From assembly GCA_016234555.1 (NCBI GenBank), contig JACRBJ010000008.1, forward strand, positions 1 to 64,000: DNA of 64,000 nucleotides, given 5' to 3'. Source of the stretch: Chloroflexota bacterium (lineage in GTDB: Bacteria; Chloroflexota; Anaerolineae; Anaerolineales; Villigracilaceae). Position numbers and translations under genes: made by a program. Positions 1 to 7,623 of the stretch are shown piece after piece (the first letter of the stretch is position 1; each line of letters opens with the position of its first letter). The notes beneath the pieces are model-generated. The model worked only from the letters and a program-made list of their open reading frames with translations. It made no database searches and was not told the origin of the DNA.

Positions 1-1
1 G

Positions 2-112
2 GTCAATTCTGTGATCAAACGCAAGTTTGGTGATACCATCCGTTCTCGAAAGACACAACTTCAGAACCGCGAGCCGATTATCAAGGCCTTGGTCTACAAC
101 ATTCATCGCTAG
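2..112 (+). CDS. C-terminal end of an insertion-sequence DDE transposase (partial)
   Basis: An open frame runs in from the left window edge and stops with TAG at 110-112. The 36 residues read VNSVIKRKFGDTIRSRKTQ... and end ...ALVYNIHR, the style of C-terminus seen in IS4/IS5-type DDE transposases, where an asparagine/serine and a basic K-R-x-F-G stretch follow the last catalytic glutamate. The catalytic core lies outside the window, so the family cannot be fixed. The sequence just downstream (113-150) should contain the right end of the element, but without the left end I cannot identify its terminal inverted repeat. It may be an intact or a decayed IS copy. Confidence 0.65.
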   Translation, partial: VNSVIKRKFGDTIRSRKTQLQNREPIIKALVYNIHR

Positions 113-300
113 TTCACATTATCTTTGCAACAGAGCAACTTCCAAACATTTTCCATCTCCTTCCCTGTCGTCCTGCCGCGAATCGTTTGACTACACTACT
201 CTTTCCACCGTCAAATTGGCTCGAAGAGGCAGGGAAGGGGGCAAAGATGTCATAACATCTTCGAAAAAATGTCGTGAAATTTTTTCATCCTCGCAAGTTA
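113..300. other. Non-coding stretch after the transposase
   Basis: No convincing gene is seen here. It holds an imperfect inverted repeat (CTTCCCTG near 161-168 against CAGGGAAG near 231-238) and a small palindrome, GATGTCATAACATC, near 247-260 followed by T-rich sequence. The right end of the insertion element probably lies in the first tens of bases. Confidence 0.4.
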
Positions 301-336
301 GGTGACTTTCATCTCACAGATGACAGTCACCTTTTT
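301..336 (+). terminator. Rho-independent terminator
   Basis: GGTGACTTTCATCT and AGATGACAGTCACC form a stem of about 13 pairs with one mismatch around a CAC loop, followed by TTTTT on the plus strand. The T-run orientation says it stops rightward transcription coming from the transposase side. It also lies immediately after the stop of the minus-strand HU-like ORF at 335. Confidence 0.75.
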
Positions 337-517
337 ACTGGTCAATCGCCCGAGGGGCGGCTGGGGGGTCGGGAGCCTTCGTAAACTCGATGGCAGCCAT
401 CTCCGCCACCTCGCGGGTGATCACCCGTCCGCTGGACTGGACGGAGGGATAGAACTTCTTCGGCGTCTCCGGACTGCCCGGCTTGCCTCGTTCCACAACA
501 CTGTACTTAACGCTCAT
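335..517 (-). CDS. Truncated HU/histone-like DNA-binding protein N-terminus
   Basis: A 60-residue ORF. Its first ~43 residues (VKYSVVERGKP..., then APKKFYPS-type sequence and SSGRVITREVAE) resemble the N-terminus of the long HU-like proteins common in Bacteroidota (KYSVVERGNP...PKKFYPSVKSSGRVTLRELAE, about 120 aa or more). The remaining two thirds, including the DNA-binding arm, are absent and replaced by a short Pro/Ala-rich tail. AAAGGAGA sits a few bases before the ATG, so the start is well supported and the product could be made. Its position beside a transposase and the abrupt end suggest a decayed gene; a genuine short variant is possible. Confidence 0.5.
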   Translation of the reverse strand: MSVKYSVVERGKPGSPETPKKFYPSVQSSGRVITREVAEMAAIEFTKAPDPPAAPRAIDQ

Positions 518-711
518 GGGAATTGTCTCCTTTCTTGTCTATCAGGAGGACATACGTATACCCCTGCTTAACGATATTGCATAAACAAGCGGGGAATTCG
601 TCAGTGGGTCATTTAGGGGATATTCCACAAGAAAAAGACCCTTGAAGGCGCTTTCAAATTTGCCTCACCAGGGTCCCTGCCGAATGCAAGTGCAGTGTGG
701 ATGCAGATTTT

Positions 712-1215
712 CTATAACTTTCCGAATGCCACGCCTTTGTATTCCCAACCGCAGGCGGCAACCGCCTCCTGGATTGGCTTTTTGATCTCGTTGGTGCTGA
801 AACGGTAGTTGTAGACCACGCCGGGTTTCATTTCCTCGGTGAAGGCGTATGCCGTGCCGAATTCGACCGAGTTCATCTGTCCCTGGAATTTTGCAACCGA
901 AATCGAAAGTGACGGGACGCCCGCGCGCCACTCAACGGTGAATTCCTCGTCCTTGCCGCGCACCTGACGCTTGTCCGCGTCGAACTTCATGTAAATACGG
1001 AAGACTTTCGTGAGGTTCGCCTTTGCAAAGATTTCGTACCACTTCGCGTCCACGATCTTCCACTCGGCGATCAGGTCCACATTTTGCGACGCCCCGTCGA
1101 TGACCTGATAGGGGGCGGTCGCACGGTTCAGCGACAACAACCGCTGGCGGACTTCGTCCGCTGAAAGCACAGGCACATTCTTATCCGCTTTTTTGCCAAA
1201 GCCAAACAGTCCCAT
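712..1215 (-). CDS. Conserved hypothetical protein, ~167 aa
   Basis: The start was placed at the ATG (1215) giving MGLFGFGKKADKN..., because AAGGAG lies 7 bases upstream; the longer open frame reaching 1455 runs through the promoter region of the divergent gene. The protein is soluble, with no signal peptide or membrane segment. It has mixed alpha/beta character with several hydrophobic strands (for example VFRIYMKFD and EFTVEWRAG) and a conserved-looking C-terminus ending in WEYKGVAFGKL. I do not recognise the family and assign no function. It is divergently oriented to the small membrane protein at 1429. Confidence 0.7.
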   Translation of the reverse strand: MGLFGFGKKADKNVPVLSADEVRQRLLSLNRATAPYQVIDGASQNVDLIAEWKIVDAKWYEIFAKANLTKVFRIYMKFDADKRQVRGKDEEFTVEWRAGVPSLSISVAKFQGQMNSVEFGTAYAFTEEMKPGVVYNYRFSTNEIKKPIQEAVAACGWEYKGVAFGKL

Positions 1216-1428
1216 TCGATTACTCCTTACTTGTAAAGTGGCGAAAGGATTTATAAGAGCGACATCCGCCGCGTGCCGCAAGTTGACCCGTTCATTATAA
1301 GACCGCCTGATTAATCCCGGATGACAACCTCCCACTTTTCTCCAACGTGATGAGAAGGCGAAAAGCGTATCTTTGCCTTGCAGATTTCCGTCTATAAGGG
1401 TGAAAACAAAAATATCCTGGAGAGAAAA

Positions 1429-1761
1429 ATGGAAAACACAAAAGCCTTGAATCATAATTTTGCGACGATTGCGAACGGCATGTTATTCATCTGGTGGGGC
1501 ATGGTGATCATGATCGATCCCCTGACCATCGGCATGGGCGCAGTCGGCAGCGGCGTGATCATGCTTGGGGTGAACGTGGCGCGGCTTCTGCTTGGCATAC
1601 GCACCAGGGGTACGACAACCGTCGTCGGCATCATTGCACTCGTATGGGGCGTCATGGATATGATGTTGAACCCGACCATCGAATTATCGTTCGCCATTAT
1701 GTTAATCGTGATCGGGCTGGTGACCATAGCATCCCTGCTCATGCGCACGAAAACCAAATAA
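1429..1761 (+). CDS. Small integral membrane protein, 110 aa
   Basis: The start is the ATG at 1429 (MENTKALNHNF...), preceded by GGAGAG; earlier in-frame codons lie in the intergenic region. The protein has three to four hydrophobic helices (around residues 16-32, 36-56, 64-80 and 84-102) separated by short loops, and a basic C-terminus RTKTK. The glycine- and isoleucine-rich helices resemble small uncharacterised membrane proteins. No catalytic motif is visible and no function is proposed. Confidence 0.65.
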   Translation: MENTKALNHNFATIANGMLFIWWGMVIMIDPLTIGMGAVGSGVIMLGVNVARLLLGIRTRGTTTVVGIIALVWGVMDMMLNPTIELSFAIMLIVIGLVTIASLLMRTKTK

Positions 1762-1795
1762 CAAATCGTCGAGACCTCCAACCCCAAGGAATCAG

Positions 1796-1866
1796 CCACA
1801 GATTTTCACGGATTTACACAGATTGGCTTTAAGATCCGTGCGCGAAGCGTCTGCGCTAATCCGTGG
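1796..1866. repeat. Interspersed CACAGAT/ATCCGTG-type repeat
   Basis: The stretch CCACAGATTTTCACGG, then ATTTACACAGATT, then ATCCGTG and AATCCGTGG is a compact array of partly complementary words (CACAGATT, CACGGATT, AATCCGTG). A related element occurs at 8259-8350. Sequences of this kind occur as dispersed intergenic repeats in many environmental bacterial genomes. It sits between the membrane protein gene and the sigma factor promoter. Confidence 0.5.
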
Positions 1867-1901
1867 CAAAGGGTTTTAGATTTGGAATTGCTGGGCGCAG
1901 C

Positions 1902-1930
1902 TTGACCGGCTTGTTTTTCCAACATACAAT
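1902..1930 (+). promoter_or_regulatory. Sigma-70 type promoter for the ECF sigma gene
   Basis: TTGACC at 1902-1907 and TACAAT at 1925-1930 are separated by exactly 17 bases, about 85 bases upstream of the sigma factor ATG. This suggests the ECF gene is transcribed by the housekeeping polymerase rather than only by itself. Confidence 0.65.
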
Positions 1931-2015
1931 GATTTTGAAGCGCCCCGATTCTGTAATGGAACAGGGACGCGTAGTAGATGGCTGGCGGTGGTTGTTTGAC
2001 TGGCAAGGTGAAGTC

Positions 2016-2579
2016 ATGACCGAAACGATGTTGGATTTCCAAAAAATTCACGATGAATTCAGACCCAAAATACGGAGTTACCTCGCGCGTCTGGTGGGTG
2101 AGTATGAAGCGGAGGATTTGACCCAGGATGTCTTTATCAAGGTCAGCCGCGCGCTGCAAACTTTCAGGGGCGAAGCGCAACTGTCCACGTGGATATACCG
2201 GATTGCCACCAACGCCGCCCTGGACAAACTGCGCGACCCGTCTTTCAAGCGAGCCGTCCACAACGAGTCAACGGATTGTCCCGACGCTGACGAAATCAAT
2301 GCCGAAGATAAAAATATATGGACGGGGGAGGGAACGCTTTCGACCGAGCAGCGACTCTTCCGCAGGGAGAGGTTCGAGTGCTATTGTGATTACATCGAAA
2401 CCCTCCCCTTGAACTATCGCACAATTATGGTACTGAGCGAATTGGAGGAACTGGCGGCAAACGAGATTGCCGACCTCCTCGGCTTGAGCCTGGACGTGGT
2501 AAAAATCCGATTACACAGGGGAAGAAAAAAACTTCTTGGGGAACTCAAATCCCATTGCAAAGCCGAAGATTGGCTTTAA
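2016..2579 (+). CDS. RNA polymerase ECF-type sigma factor
   Basis: The ATG at 2016 (MTETMLDFQKIHDEF...) is chosen because AAGGTG precedes it; the longer frame from 1863 runs through the promoter. At 187 aa it has the normal ECF size. Region 2 (about residues 8-80) has the core-binding/-10 pattern EAEDLTQDVFIKVSRAL and STWIYRIATNAALDKLR. Region 4 (about 125-178) has the HTH pattern ELAANEIADLLGLSLDVVKIRLHRGRKKL. No anti-sigma gene is adjacent: the next gene is convergent on the other strand. The acidic linker between the domains is long. It directs polymerase to an unknown regulon. Confidence 0.92.
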   Translation: MTETMLDFQKIHDEFRPKIRSYLARLVGEYEAEDLTQDVFIKVSRALQTFRGEAQLSTWIYRIATNAALDKLRDPSFKRAVHNESTDCPDADEINAEDKNIWTGEGTLSTEQRLFRRERFECYCDYIETLPLNYRTIMVLSELEELAANEIADLLGLSLDVVKIRLHRGRKKLLGELKSHCKAEDWL

Positions 2580-2587
2580 TAGGCATT

Positions 2588-2674
2588 TGCCCCCTTCGTC
2601 CTCGCAGACACCTTCCCCATTCGAAGACCACAAATGGGGAAACCTTCGGCGGGAAAGGGGGCACTTGCTTTTTC
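2588..2674 (+). terminator. Large nested stem-loop, probable terminator
   Basis: TGCCCCCTT (2588-2596) pairs with AAGGGGGCA (2655-2663). Inside it, CCTTCCCCATT pairs with AATGGGGAA. A T-tract follows near 2669-2673, so it would end transcription of the sigma gene before the convergent CAP-LysM gene. Confidence 0.55.
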
Positions 2675-2686
2675 TTGTCAACTCAT

Positions 2687-4099
2687 TCATCCAAGCTTTT
2701 TGCGACCAAATCTCCACCCAAGCAATCCACCGATTACGATCATAACCAGTCCCACAATAAGTCCCAGATTGGATTTACGCGAGGAGGGTGGCTCTGACGC
2801 AGGAACAGTCGGCGTTCCCGTCCCCGCTGGCGAGGCTGGTGGAGTGACAGATTGGCTTGGCGTGTACGGCGTTATCGTTGGGCTGGGAATGCGTGTTGCC
2901 GTTGGGGGCGGGGTCACGCGCAGGAGCAGCTTCTGGTCCGGGCGGATGACAGAGGCGTTATTCAGCCCGTTCCAGTTCATCAAGTCTGCAAGAGAAACAT
3001 CATACAGCCCCGCGATCCACGAGAGTGTCTCGCCGCTTTGGACGGTATGATAGTAATTACCGTCCGCCTCGGGGGTAAGCTTCTGGATGGCGCTCAGGGT
3101 TGGGCTGGGGGTGATATTGCCCGGCGAGATCAAAAGCTTCTGCCCGATTTGCAGGGGCCAATCCGCCTGCCAGCCGTTCAAAGCCAGAATCCGCTCCACG
3201 GAGACGTGATATGCATCCGCGATGGTGCTCAATGCCTGATACGACGCCACTTCATGGACAATCCTGCCGTCCTTATCCGGCGCTGCGGGCACGATCATCC
3301 CAAAGGGAGTCGGCGTGGCATAACCCTTTGTATTCTCGCCCGGGATGAACAGGCGTTGACCGGATTGCAGCGGGGTGTTACGGGAAATATTGTTCCAGGT
3401 CTCCAAATCCTGGATGGTGATCTGGTAGGTGATCGCAATCGACCAGTAGGATTGTCCCGACTGGACGGTGTGATAGACCCTGCCTTCGGCGTCAGGTGTG
3501 GCGATTTTGACGGGCATGATCGCCTGCGAGACCGGGTTGGGAATTGTCCCCGGCTGGGCGGTTCCACCCGACGAGGAAGCGGATGACGAACTCCCGCACG
3601 CCTTCCCGTCGACATAAGCGGCTTGCAGGACGTAATAGACGCTTCCATTCGACGCCCTGGCTGTGCCGGCTCCGATGTTGCAATATGCCGCCTCGACCGC
3701 CGGGCGCATGTGATCCGCGTCTGCCCACACCGCCATGATCTGGTCGATGCCCGTGCCCCCGCTGTACACGGCGAAGTTTTCCGTCGCCCATACGGTACTG
3801 CCGCCCCCATAACCGGCTGCGGCGAGACGTCCGCGCACGTCGCCAATGTGCCACGACATGTTATTGGCTGCCATGGTTGCCGCCGTCGACTGGGCAACGG
3901 CGTCGATGATTGGGTCTTCTATCAAAGCGGAGAGTCCGTGCGAAACGCGCAGGGTGTTCATCGCAAGGATCAAATCATACGCGCTGGCTTGATTCGACGG
4001 AGCAGCCTGGGCAACTTGCGAAGTATGCACTGCCCCCATTCCGAATACGACAAGCAGGGTCAACAGAAACGATCGGTTGAGAAAATGTTTGAAACGCAT
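2687..4099 (-). CDS. Secreted CAP (SCP/PR1) domain protein with three LysM repeats and C-terminal membrane anchor
   Basis: 470 aa. The N-terminus is a signal peptide (basic MRFKHFLNRS, hydrophobic core, cleavage near AQA at 30-32). Residues ~40-170 are a CAP domain (NTLRVSHGL, MAANNMSWHIGDVRGR, TENFAVY, WADADHMRPAV). Three LysM modules follow at ~209-253, 281-325 (degenerate) and 350-394 (HTVQSGETLSWIAGLYDVSL). A Pro/Thr/Ser-rich linker leads to one transmembrane helix at ~447-463 and a basic RFGRKKLG tail. LysM domains bind peptidoglycan-like glycans, so this is probably an envelope protein exposed outside the membrane. The gene has no SD; TATAAT lies six bases before the ATG, indicating a leaderless transcript. 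Confidence 0.88.
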   Translation of the reverse strand: MRFKHFLNRSFLLTLLVVFGMGAVHTSQVAQAAPSNQASAYDLILAMNTLRVSHGLSALIEDPIIDAVAQSTAATMAANNMSWHIGDVRGRLAAAGYGGGSTVWATENFAVYSGGTGIDQIMAVWADADHMRPAVEAAYCNIGAGTARASNGSVYYVLQAAYVDGKACGSSSSASSSGGTAQPGTIPNPVSQAIMPVKIATPDAEGRVYHTVQSGQSYWSIAITYQITIQDLETWNNISRNTPLQSGQRLFIPGENTKGYATPTPFGMIVPAAPDKDGRIVHEVASYQALSTIADAYHVSVERILALNGWQADWPLQIGQKLLISPGNITPSPTLSAIQKLTPEADGNYYHTVQSGETLSWIAGLYDVSLADLMNWNGLNNASVIRPDQKLLLRVTPPPTATRIPSPTITPYTPSQSVTPPASPAGTGTPTVPASEPPSSRKSNLGLIVGLVMIVIGGLLGWRFGRKKLG

Positions 4100-4105
4100 T
4101 CGACA

Positions 4106-4111
4106 ATTATA
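4106..4111 (-). promoter_or_regulatory. -10 box for a leaderless CAP-LysM mRNA
   Basis: On the minus strand TATAAT is followed by TGTCGA and then the ATG of the CAP-LysM gene. Six bases between the -10 box and the start codon would place transcription initiation at or next to the A of ATG. No purine-rich ribosome-binding sequence is present. Confidence 0.6.
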
Positions 4112-4134
4112 ATTCTGCGGGCAATTTCACAAAA

Positions 4135-5196
4135 TCACGCCGAGCTTTCTTTGTCTGGCCTATAGAACATATCCAGCCCGGCAATCATCTTGTTGAAGAC
4201 CTGCCCAAAGGCTTTATCGTCATTCCATTTCGAATAATCCAGGATGTTGTATTCCATGATCTGCTCCATCAGGCGCGCGGGCCATTGGGCGGACTTCCAA
4301 CTGTCGTCCAATGCAATGGGACACAACACGTCCCTGCCCAGTTCCTTCTCCAGTTCCCTCGCCAGTCGGGCTTCATGTTCCACCCAATCGCTGCGGGTGG
4401 ATTTTTCCGAGAGGATCAGGATGACGGTTGGGTTTTGCCGCATGGCGCGATCGACCTGCTTTTCCATTCGTCCGGAGGTCATATCATGAATATCCCGCCA
4501 AAACCTGATGCCTTTTTCGACAAGACGATATTCGAGTTTTTCCACAAAGGGGGCATCGGCGTGACTGTACGAGATGAACAGCGGGGAGATTTGAATGGAC
4601 TGGCTGGCGCGCAGGTCGAAGATTTTGTAATTGATGTTGATAATGTCCTGGTTGCTCAGCCCCGGCTTGTAGAGCTTTGCCGATTCGATCTCCCAGTCGC
4701 CAAGTCCGCAACCGCGCAGGAAGGCTTCGGGGATTTCCCCTTTGGAAAGCTTGATGGCATCCGCGGCAATGATGGATGGAGCCAGGTGCTCCACACTTTC
4801 CAGTCCGCACGCCTGGCTCAGGTCAACCTGGGCGATGATGGTGTTCCCAAGGATGGCATGGTTGAGATCGGTTCCCTTGAGATCGGCTTTCCTGAGATTG
4901 GCCCCGATCAACTCGGCTCGGTTGAAGCCGGCTCCGCCGAGCAGGGCTTCGCTGAGGTCGGTCCCGTTGAGCCAGGACCCGCGGAGGCTGGCGTTGCCGA
5001 GATTGGCTCCGTGGAGGTTGGCATCGCTGAGCAGGGCTTCGTTGAGCTTTGCCCCCGCGAGATTGACACCGTTGAGGTTGACACCGTTGAGCAGGGCTTC
5101 ATCCAGATCGATCCCCACCTGCGGATTTTTCTTCCGCCACGTATTCCAGGCTTTCGCGCCTCTTTTCAGTAGTTTAACTTGTTCCTGATCTGCCAT
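4135..5196 (-). CDS. Pentapeptide-repeat protein with C-terminal TIR domain
   Basis: 353 aa. Residues ~30-130 consist of pentapeptide repeats of the A(D/N)LxG type (NLNGVNLAGAKLNEALLSDA...), which form a right-handed quadrilateral beta-helix. Residues ~204-335 are a TIR domain: SPLFISYSHAD, then RFWRDIHDM, then VILILSEKSTRSDWVEHEARLA. The serine/tryptophan segment followed by E273 and E275 is where NAD-cleaving TIR enzymes carry their catalytic glutamate. No signal peptide is seen. Such TIR proteins act in NAD+ consumption or signalling, some in phage defence. Here no recognised defence partner lies beside it, so a defence role is an inference. Confidence 0.88.
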   Translation of the reverse strand: MADQEQVKLLKRGAKAWNTWRKKNPQVGIDLDEALLNGVNLNGVNLAGAKLNEALLSDANLHGANLGNASLRGSWLNGTDLSEALLGGAGFNRAELIGANLRKADLKGTDLNHAILGNTIIAQVDLSQACGLESVEHLAPSIIAADAIKLSKGEIPEAFLRGCGLGDWEIESAKLYKPGLSNQDIININYKIFDLRASQSIQISPLFISYSHADAPFVEKLEYRLVEKGIRFWRDIHDMTSGRMEKQVDRAMRQNPTVILILSEKSTRSDWVEHEARLARELEKELGRDVLCPIALDDSWKSAQWPARLMEQIMEYNILDYSKWNDDKAFGQVFNKMIAGLDMFYRPDKESSA

Positions 5197-5283
5197 ATGC
5201 CTGACCTTTCACCTGAAACTTCCCTTTTCCTGATTTTACCCGAAGTATTTCAACCGAAACTATGATGATCGAATTGCAATTCT

Positions 5284-5311
5284 TTGTCGTCACATCCCAT
5301 TCAGATATAAT
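5284..5311 (+). promoter_or_regulatory. Promoter upstream of the 62-aa ORF
   Basis: TTGTCG at 5284-5289 and a perfect TATAAT at 5306-5311 are separated by 16 bases, ending about 30 bases before the ATG at 5342. Confidence 0.55.
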
Positions 5312-5341
5312 CTTTCGCATCCAAAAACAGGAGGACGTTCC

Positions 5342-5530
5342 ATGACAGAGAAACGATGGGAATTCGAGCTGGACGGGGGACTATTACCGATGCCGCCCGA
5401 GGCTCAACAGCCGAAGGAACGCAACGGAAAGCACGCCTTTCTCGTCAATGGTCACCCCTGCGAGGTGGTCATCATTGCACTTTTAGTGGGTTTTGCAAAT
5501 AATTATGCACTTGCACATGGACTGTATTAG
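5342..5530 (+). CDS. Small hypothetical protein, 62 aa
   Basis: The ATG is preceded by CAGGAGGACG, a near-perfect ribosome-binding site at good distance, and by a TATAAT promoter. The N-terminal 30 residues are polar and charged with a WEFELDGG start; the C-terminal part has one hydrophobic stretch (VVIIALLVGFANNYALAHGLY). I do not recognise it. The zinc-ribbon gene starts 14 bases after its stop, so the two are probably cotranscribed. Confidence 0.6.
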   Translation: MTEKRWEFELDGGLLPMPPEAQQPKERNGKHAFLVNGHPCEVVIIALLVGFANNYALAHGLY

Positions 5531-5544
5531 TTTGGAGAATCGTC

Positions 5545-5970
5545 ATGCCAACCAGTATTACCCCCGAACCGGGCGAAGATGAATTTGAGTGCGCGAACTG
5601 TGGTGCATATTTTCACTATGAATTGACCCGTTGCCCCAACTGCGGCATCAACCTGTACGAACCGGGGGATGAAGCCGCAGCGACAACAGGTCAACATTCA
5701 CACAAAACGGGGCTGTTCGGAAAGCTCAGGGACACCTTCCATGACTTGTTCAACAAGCCCTACTCTGCCGATGAAATCTTTGGCGACGCATTGGACCAGT
5801 CCATTCTGTACGATGACCTGCTCCAAAAGGTCGGCGGTGACCGCGCCGCTGTCAACCGCCTGATCGAGTTCGAACGGGCACGCGCGCCCCAGTCCACTCG
5901 AAGGGCGTGGCTTCAAAGCGCAAAACAACGCTGGGAGCGGGGCAACCGCAACCTCCATCCTGATCGATGA
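5545..5970 (+). CDS. Zinc-ribbon protein, uncharacterised
   Basis: 141 aa, with GGAG before the ATG. Residues 18-36 hold a CANC...CPNC pair of CxxC motifs separated by 13 residues, a rubredoxin-like zinc ribbon (FECANCGAYFHYELTRCPNC). The rest is a mainly helical, charged domain (GKLRDTFHDLF, ADEIFGDALDQS) ending with an arginine-rich tail. It may bind nucleic acid or a protein partner, but nothing in the sequence decides that. It ends 8 bases before the convergent ParB-like gene. Confidence 0.7.
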   Translation: MPTSITPEPGEDEFECANCGAYFHYELTRCPNCGINLYEPGDEAAATTGQHSHKTGLFGKLRDTFHDLFNKPYSADEIFGDALDQSILYDDLLQKVGGDRAAVNRLIEFERARAPQSTRRAWLQSAKQRWERGNRNLHPDR

Positions 5971-5977
5971 GTTTGCG

Positions 5978-6505
5978 TCATCTCAGGCTGAGCCTCACAT
6001 ACGCCTTTTTGGTCCTCTTCTCCTCGCAGCATTTCACCTGCTCGCAACTCACCGACTTCTTTTGCGGAAGCGGATATTCCCAAACCTTTGCCTGAATGTA
6101 CAACATGCCAAGCGAGCGCGCCACCGAAACCCGATGGTGCCCATCCTCCACATAGTATTGTTCCCCAACCTTGTGCACCAGAATGGGCGACCAACTATCA
6201 GGGTTGAAATTGACGAACACATTGACCCAGCGATCGAGCAAATGCTTTCCAAGCGGGCGGAAATCGCGGTCGAAGTCGGTGTCTCTGCTCACCGTCCCGA
6301 TGATCTGGTCAAGGCGGATGTCGATCACACTGCTCAGCTTTCGGTTTGGATGGTCGCGCCGCACGCTCTCAGGGAACACATCCAGTTTTGTGCTCTGACC
6401 ACTCAACTTCGCCAATATCGAATGTCGCAGGGCACGCGCTCTTTGTTCTGAAAATTTGTTTGCCGCCATAATATAACAATTGGCAGATGCGGGATTGAGA
6501 CTCAT
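5978..6505 (-). CDS. ParB/Srx-superfamily N-terminal domain protein
   Basis: 175 aa, ATG at 6505 with AAAGGA eight bases upstream. The middle holds the ParB-like fold: IGTVSRDTDFDRDFRPL, then ILVHKVGEQYYVEDGHHRV and SVARSLGMLYIQAKVWEYP, where GHHRVSVARSLG is the nucleotide-binding box of ParB/sulfiredoxin-like proteins. It lacks the HTH and dimerisation domains of a chromosome-partitioning ParB, so a CTPase/partition role is unlikely; stand-alone versions are uncharacterised. A LacI-type operator identical to the one in front of lacI sits 20-33 bases upstream of its start, so expression is probably controlled by the neighbouring regulator. Confidence 0.7.
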   Translation of the reverse strand: MSLNPASANCYIMAANKFSEQRARALRHSILAKLSGQSTKLDVFPESVRRDHPNRKLSSVIDIRLDQIIGTVSRDTDFDRDFRPLGKHLLDRWVNVFVNFNPDSWSPILVHKVGEQYYVEDGHHRVSVARSLGMLYIQAKVWEYPLPQKKSVSCEQVKCCEEKRTKKAYVRLSLR

Positions 6506-6524
6506 TGTTTGTTCCTTTCATTCG

Positions 6525-6538
6525 TGCAATCGGTTGCA
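6525..6538. promoter_or_regulatory. LacI-family operator (copy 1)
   Basis: TGCAATCGGTTGCA, a palindrome with arms TGCAA/TTGCA and a central CG. It lies between the ParB-like gene start (6505) and the lacI stop (6565), and is the exact reverse complement of the copy at 7582-7595. Palindromes centred on CG are the normal LacI-family target. Confidence 0.8.
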
Positions 6539-6564
6539 CTAAGTCGTAAAAAAAGAGGGTGAAA

Positions 6565-7575
6565 CTAGGCTGACTTTCTGACAATCAACTCAACGGGAAT
6601 CGTCACGTTCGTCACCATGCCGGTTTGCAAATATTGGATCAGGTTCTGTGCGAGCAGCTTTCCAGCGAGCGGGACATTCTGGCTAACCGTCGTCAGCGGC
6701 GGATGGCTGTACTCCGCAATCGACAAATTATCGTAGCTGACCACGGCGACATCTTCGGGGATGCGGTGCCCCCTCTCGCGGATGACATCCATGACCGAAA
6801 CTGCCATCATGTCGCTGTTGACGAAGACCGCATCCACATCGGGGGCTTTTTCCAGCAGGCGCTTCGCTGCTTCGGCTCCCGAAGTGTTGGAAAAGTCTCC
6901 GTACTCGAGCAGGATGGGATCCATCTGTATGCCTGCCTCCTGCAACGCCGTCTGGTAGCCCGCCAACCGCTGCTGGACCTCCAACTCGTCGGCTGGTCCA
7001 CCGATGAAGCCGATTTTCCGCCTTCCCAGGCGAATCAGGTGGTCTGTGGCGAGTTTTCCGCCGTTGACATTGTCGCCGGTGACCGAACAACACTTCTGGT
7101 TTGCCTGCGGAACGCCCCAAATGCTGAAGGGGGCGCCGATTTCCACGAGGGCTTTGACGTGGTACTGCTTGCGGGTCGAGGTCATCAGGATAAAGCCATC
7201 CACCCGCCCGGTATCGAAATATTGGTGCGCCCAGCCCGTGTCTTTCGGGTCCACGTGGATGACCAGCATGTCATATCCCAGCAGGCCAAGGCCGGTGGAA
7301 ATGCCGCCCATGATCTCCAGCCCGAAAAGGTCCGCCACCGAGAAACAATCGTGATAGGCATGGGTTACAAAGGCAATGGTGCGACTCTGCTTCATGCTCA
7401 ACTGGCGGGCGGGGACGTTGATCTGAAAGTTGTGTTCGCGCGCAATGGAACGGATGCGGGATTTCGTCTCCTCGCCGATCAGCGGGCTGTCATTTAATGC
7501 CCGCGAGACGGTGGATTTTGAGACTCCAGCCAGCCTGGCAATATCAGCAATGGTGCGAATGGATTTAATGGTCAT
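6565..7575 (-). CDS. LacI-family transcriptional regulator
   Basis: 336 aa, normal family length. The N-terminal HTH (residues ~8-30) is IADIARLAGVSKSTVSRALN, followed by a hinge helix region, then a periplasmic-binding-protein-like sensor domain (FIGGPADELEVQQRLAGY, VFVNSDMMAVSVMDVIRERG, PLTTVSQNV). Its ligand, probably a sugar or nucleoside, cannot be read from the sequence, and no transport or catabolic operon adjoins it. The promoter TTGACA-17-TACAAT lies at 7595-7623, with the operator directly abutting the -10 box, so the gene should be autoregulated. Confidence 0.93.
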   Translation of the reverse strand: MTIKSIRTIADIARLAGVSKSTVSRALNDSPLIGEETKSRIRSIAREHNFQINVPARQLSMKQSRTIAFVTHAYHDCFSVADLFGLEIMGGISTGLGLLGYDMLVIHVDPKDTGWAHQYFDTGRVDGFILMTSTRKQYHVKALVEIGAPFSIWGVPQANQKCCSVTGDNVNGGKLATDHLIRLGRRKIGFIGGPADELEVQQRLAGYQTALQEAGIQMDPILLEYGDFSNTSGAEAAKRLLEKAPDVDAVFVNSDMMAVSVMDVIRERGHRIPEDVAVVSYDNLSIAEYSHPPLTTVSQNVPLAGKLLAQNLIQYLQTGMVTNVTIPVELIVRKSA

Positions 7576-7581
7576 GATTTA

Positions 7582-7595
7582 TGCAACCGATTGCA
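7582..7595. promoter_or_regulatory. LacI-family operator (copy 2, autoregulatory)
   Basis: TGCAACCGATTGCA, the reverse complement of the site at 6525-6538. On the minus strand it begins at the last base of the -10 box and covers the transcription start region of lacI, an ideal repressor position. Confidence 0.85.
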
Positions 7596-7623
7596 TTGTA
7601 CAGCATAAAAAATGGGTTGTCAA
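7595..7623 (-). promoter_or_regulatory. lacI promoter
   Basis: On the minus strand TTGACA (7618-7623), a 17-base spacer, and TACAAT (7595-7600). This is nearly consensus, and the operator abuts its downstream edge. Confidence 0.8.

Noticed and set aside
6525..7595. Chromosome-partition (parS/ParB) system
   Set aside because: The palindrome does not match parS (TGTTTCACGTGAAACA-like). The ParB-like protein lacks HTH and dimerisation domains, and no ParA is adjacent.
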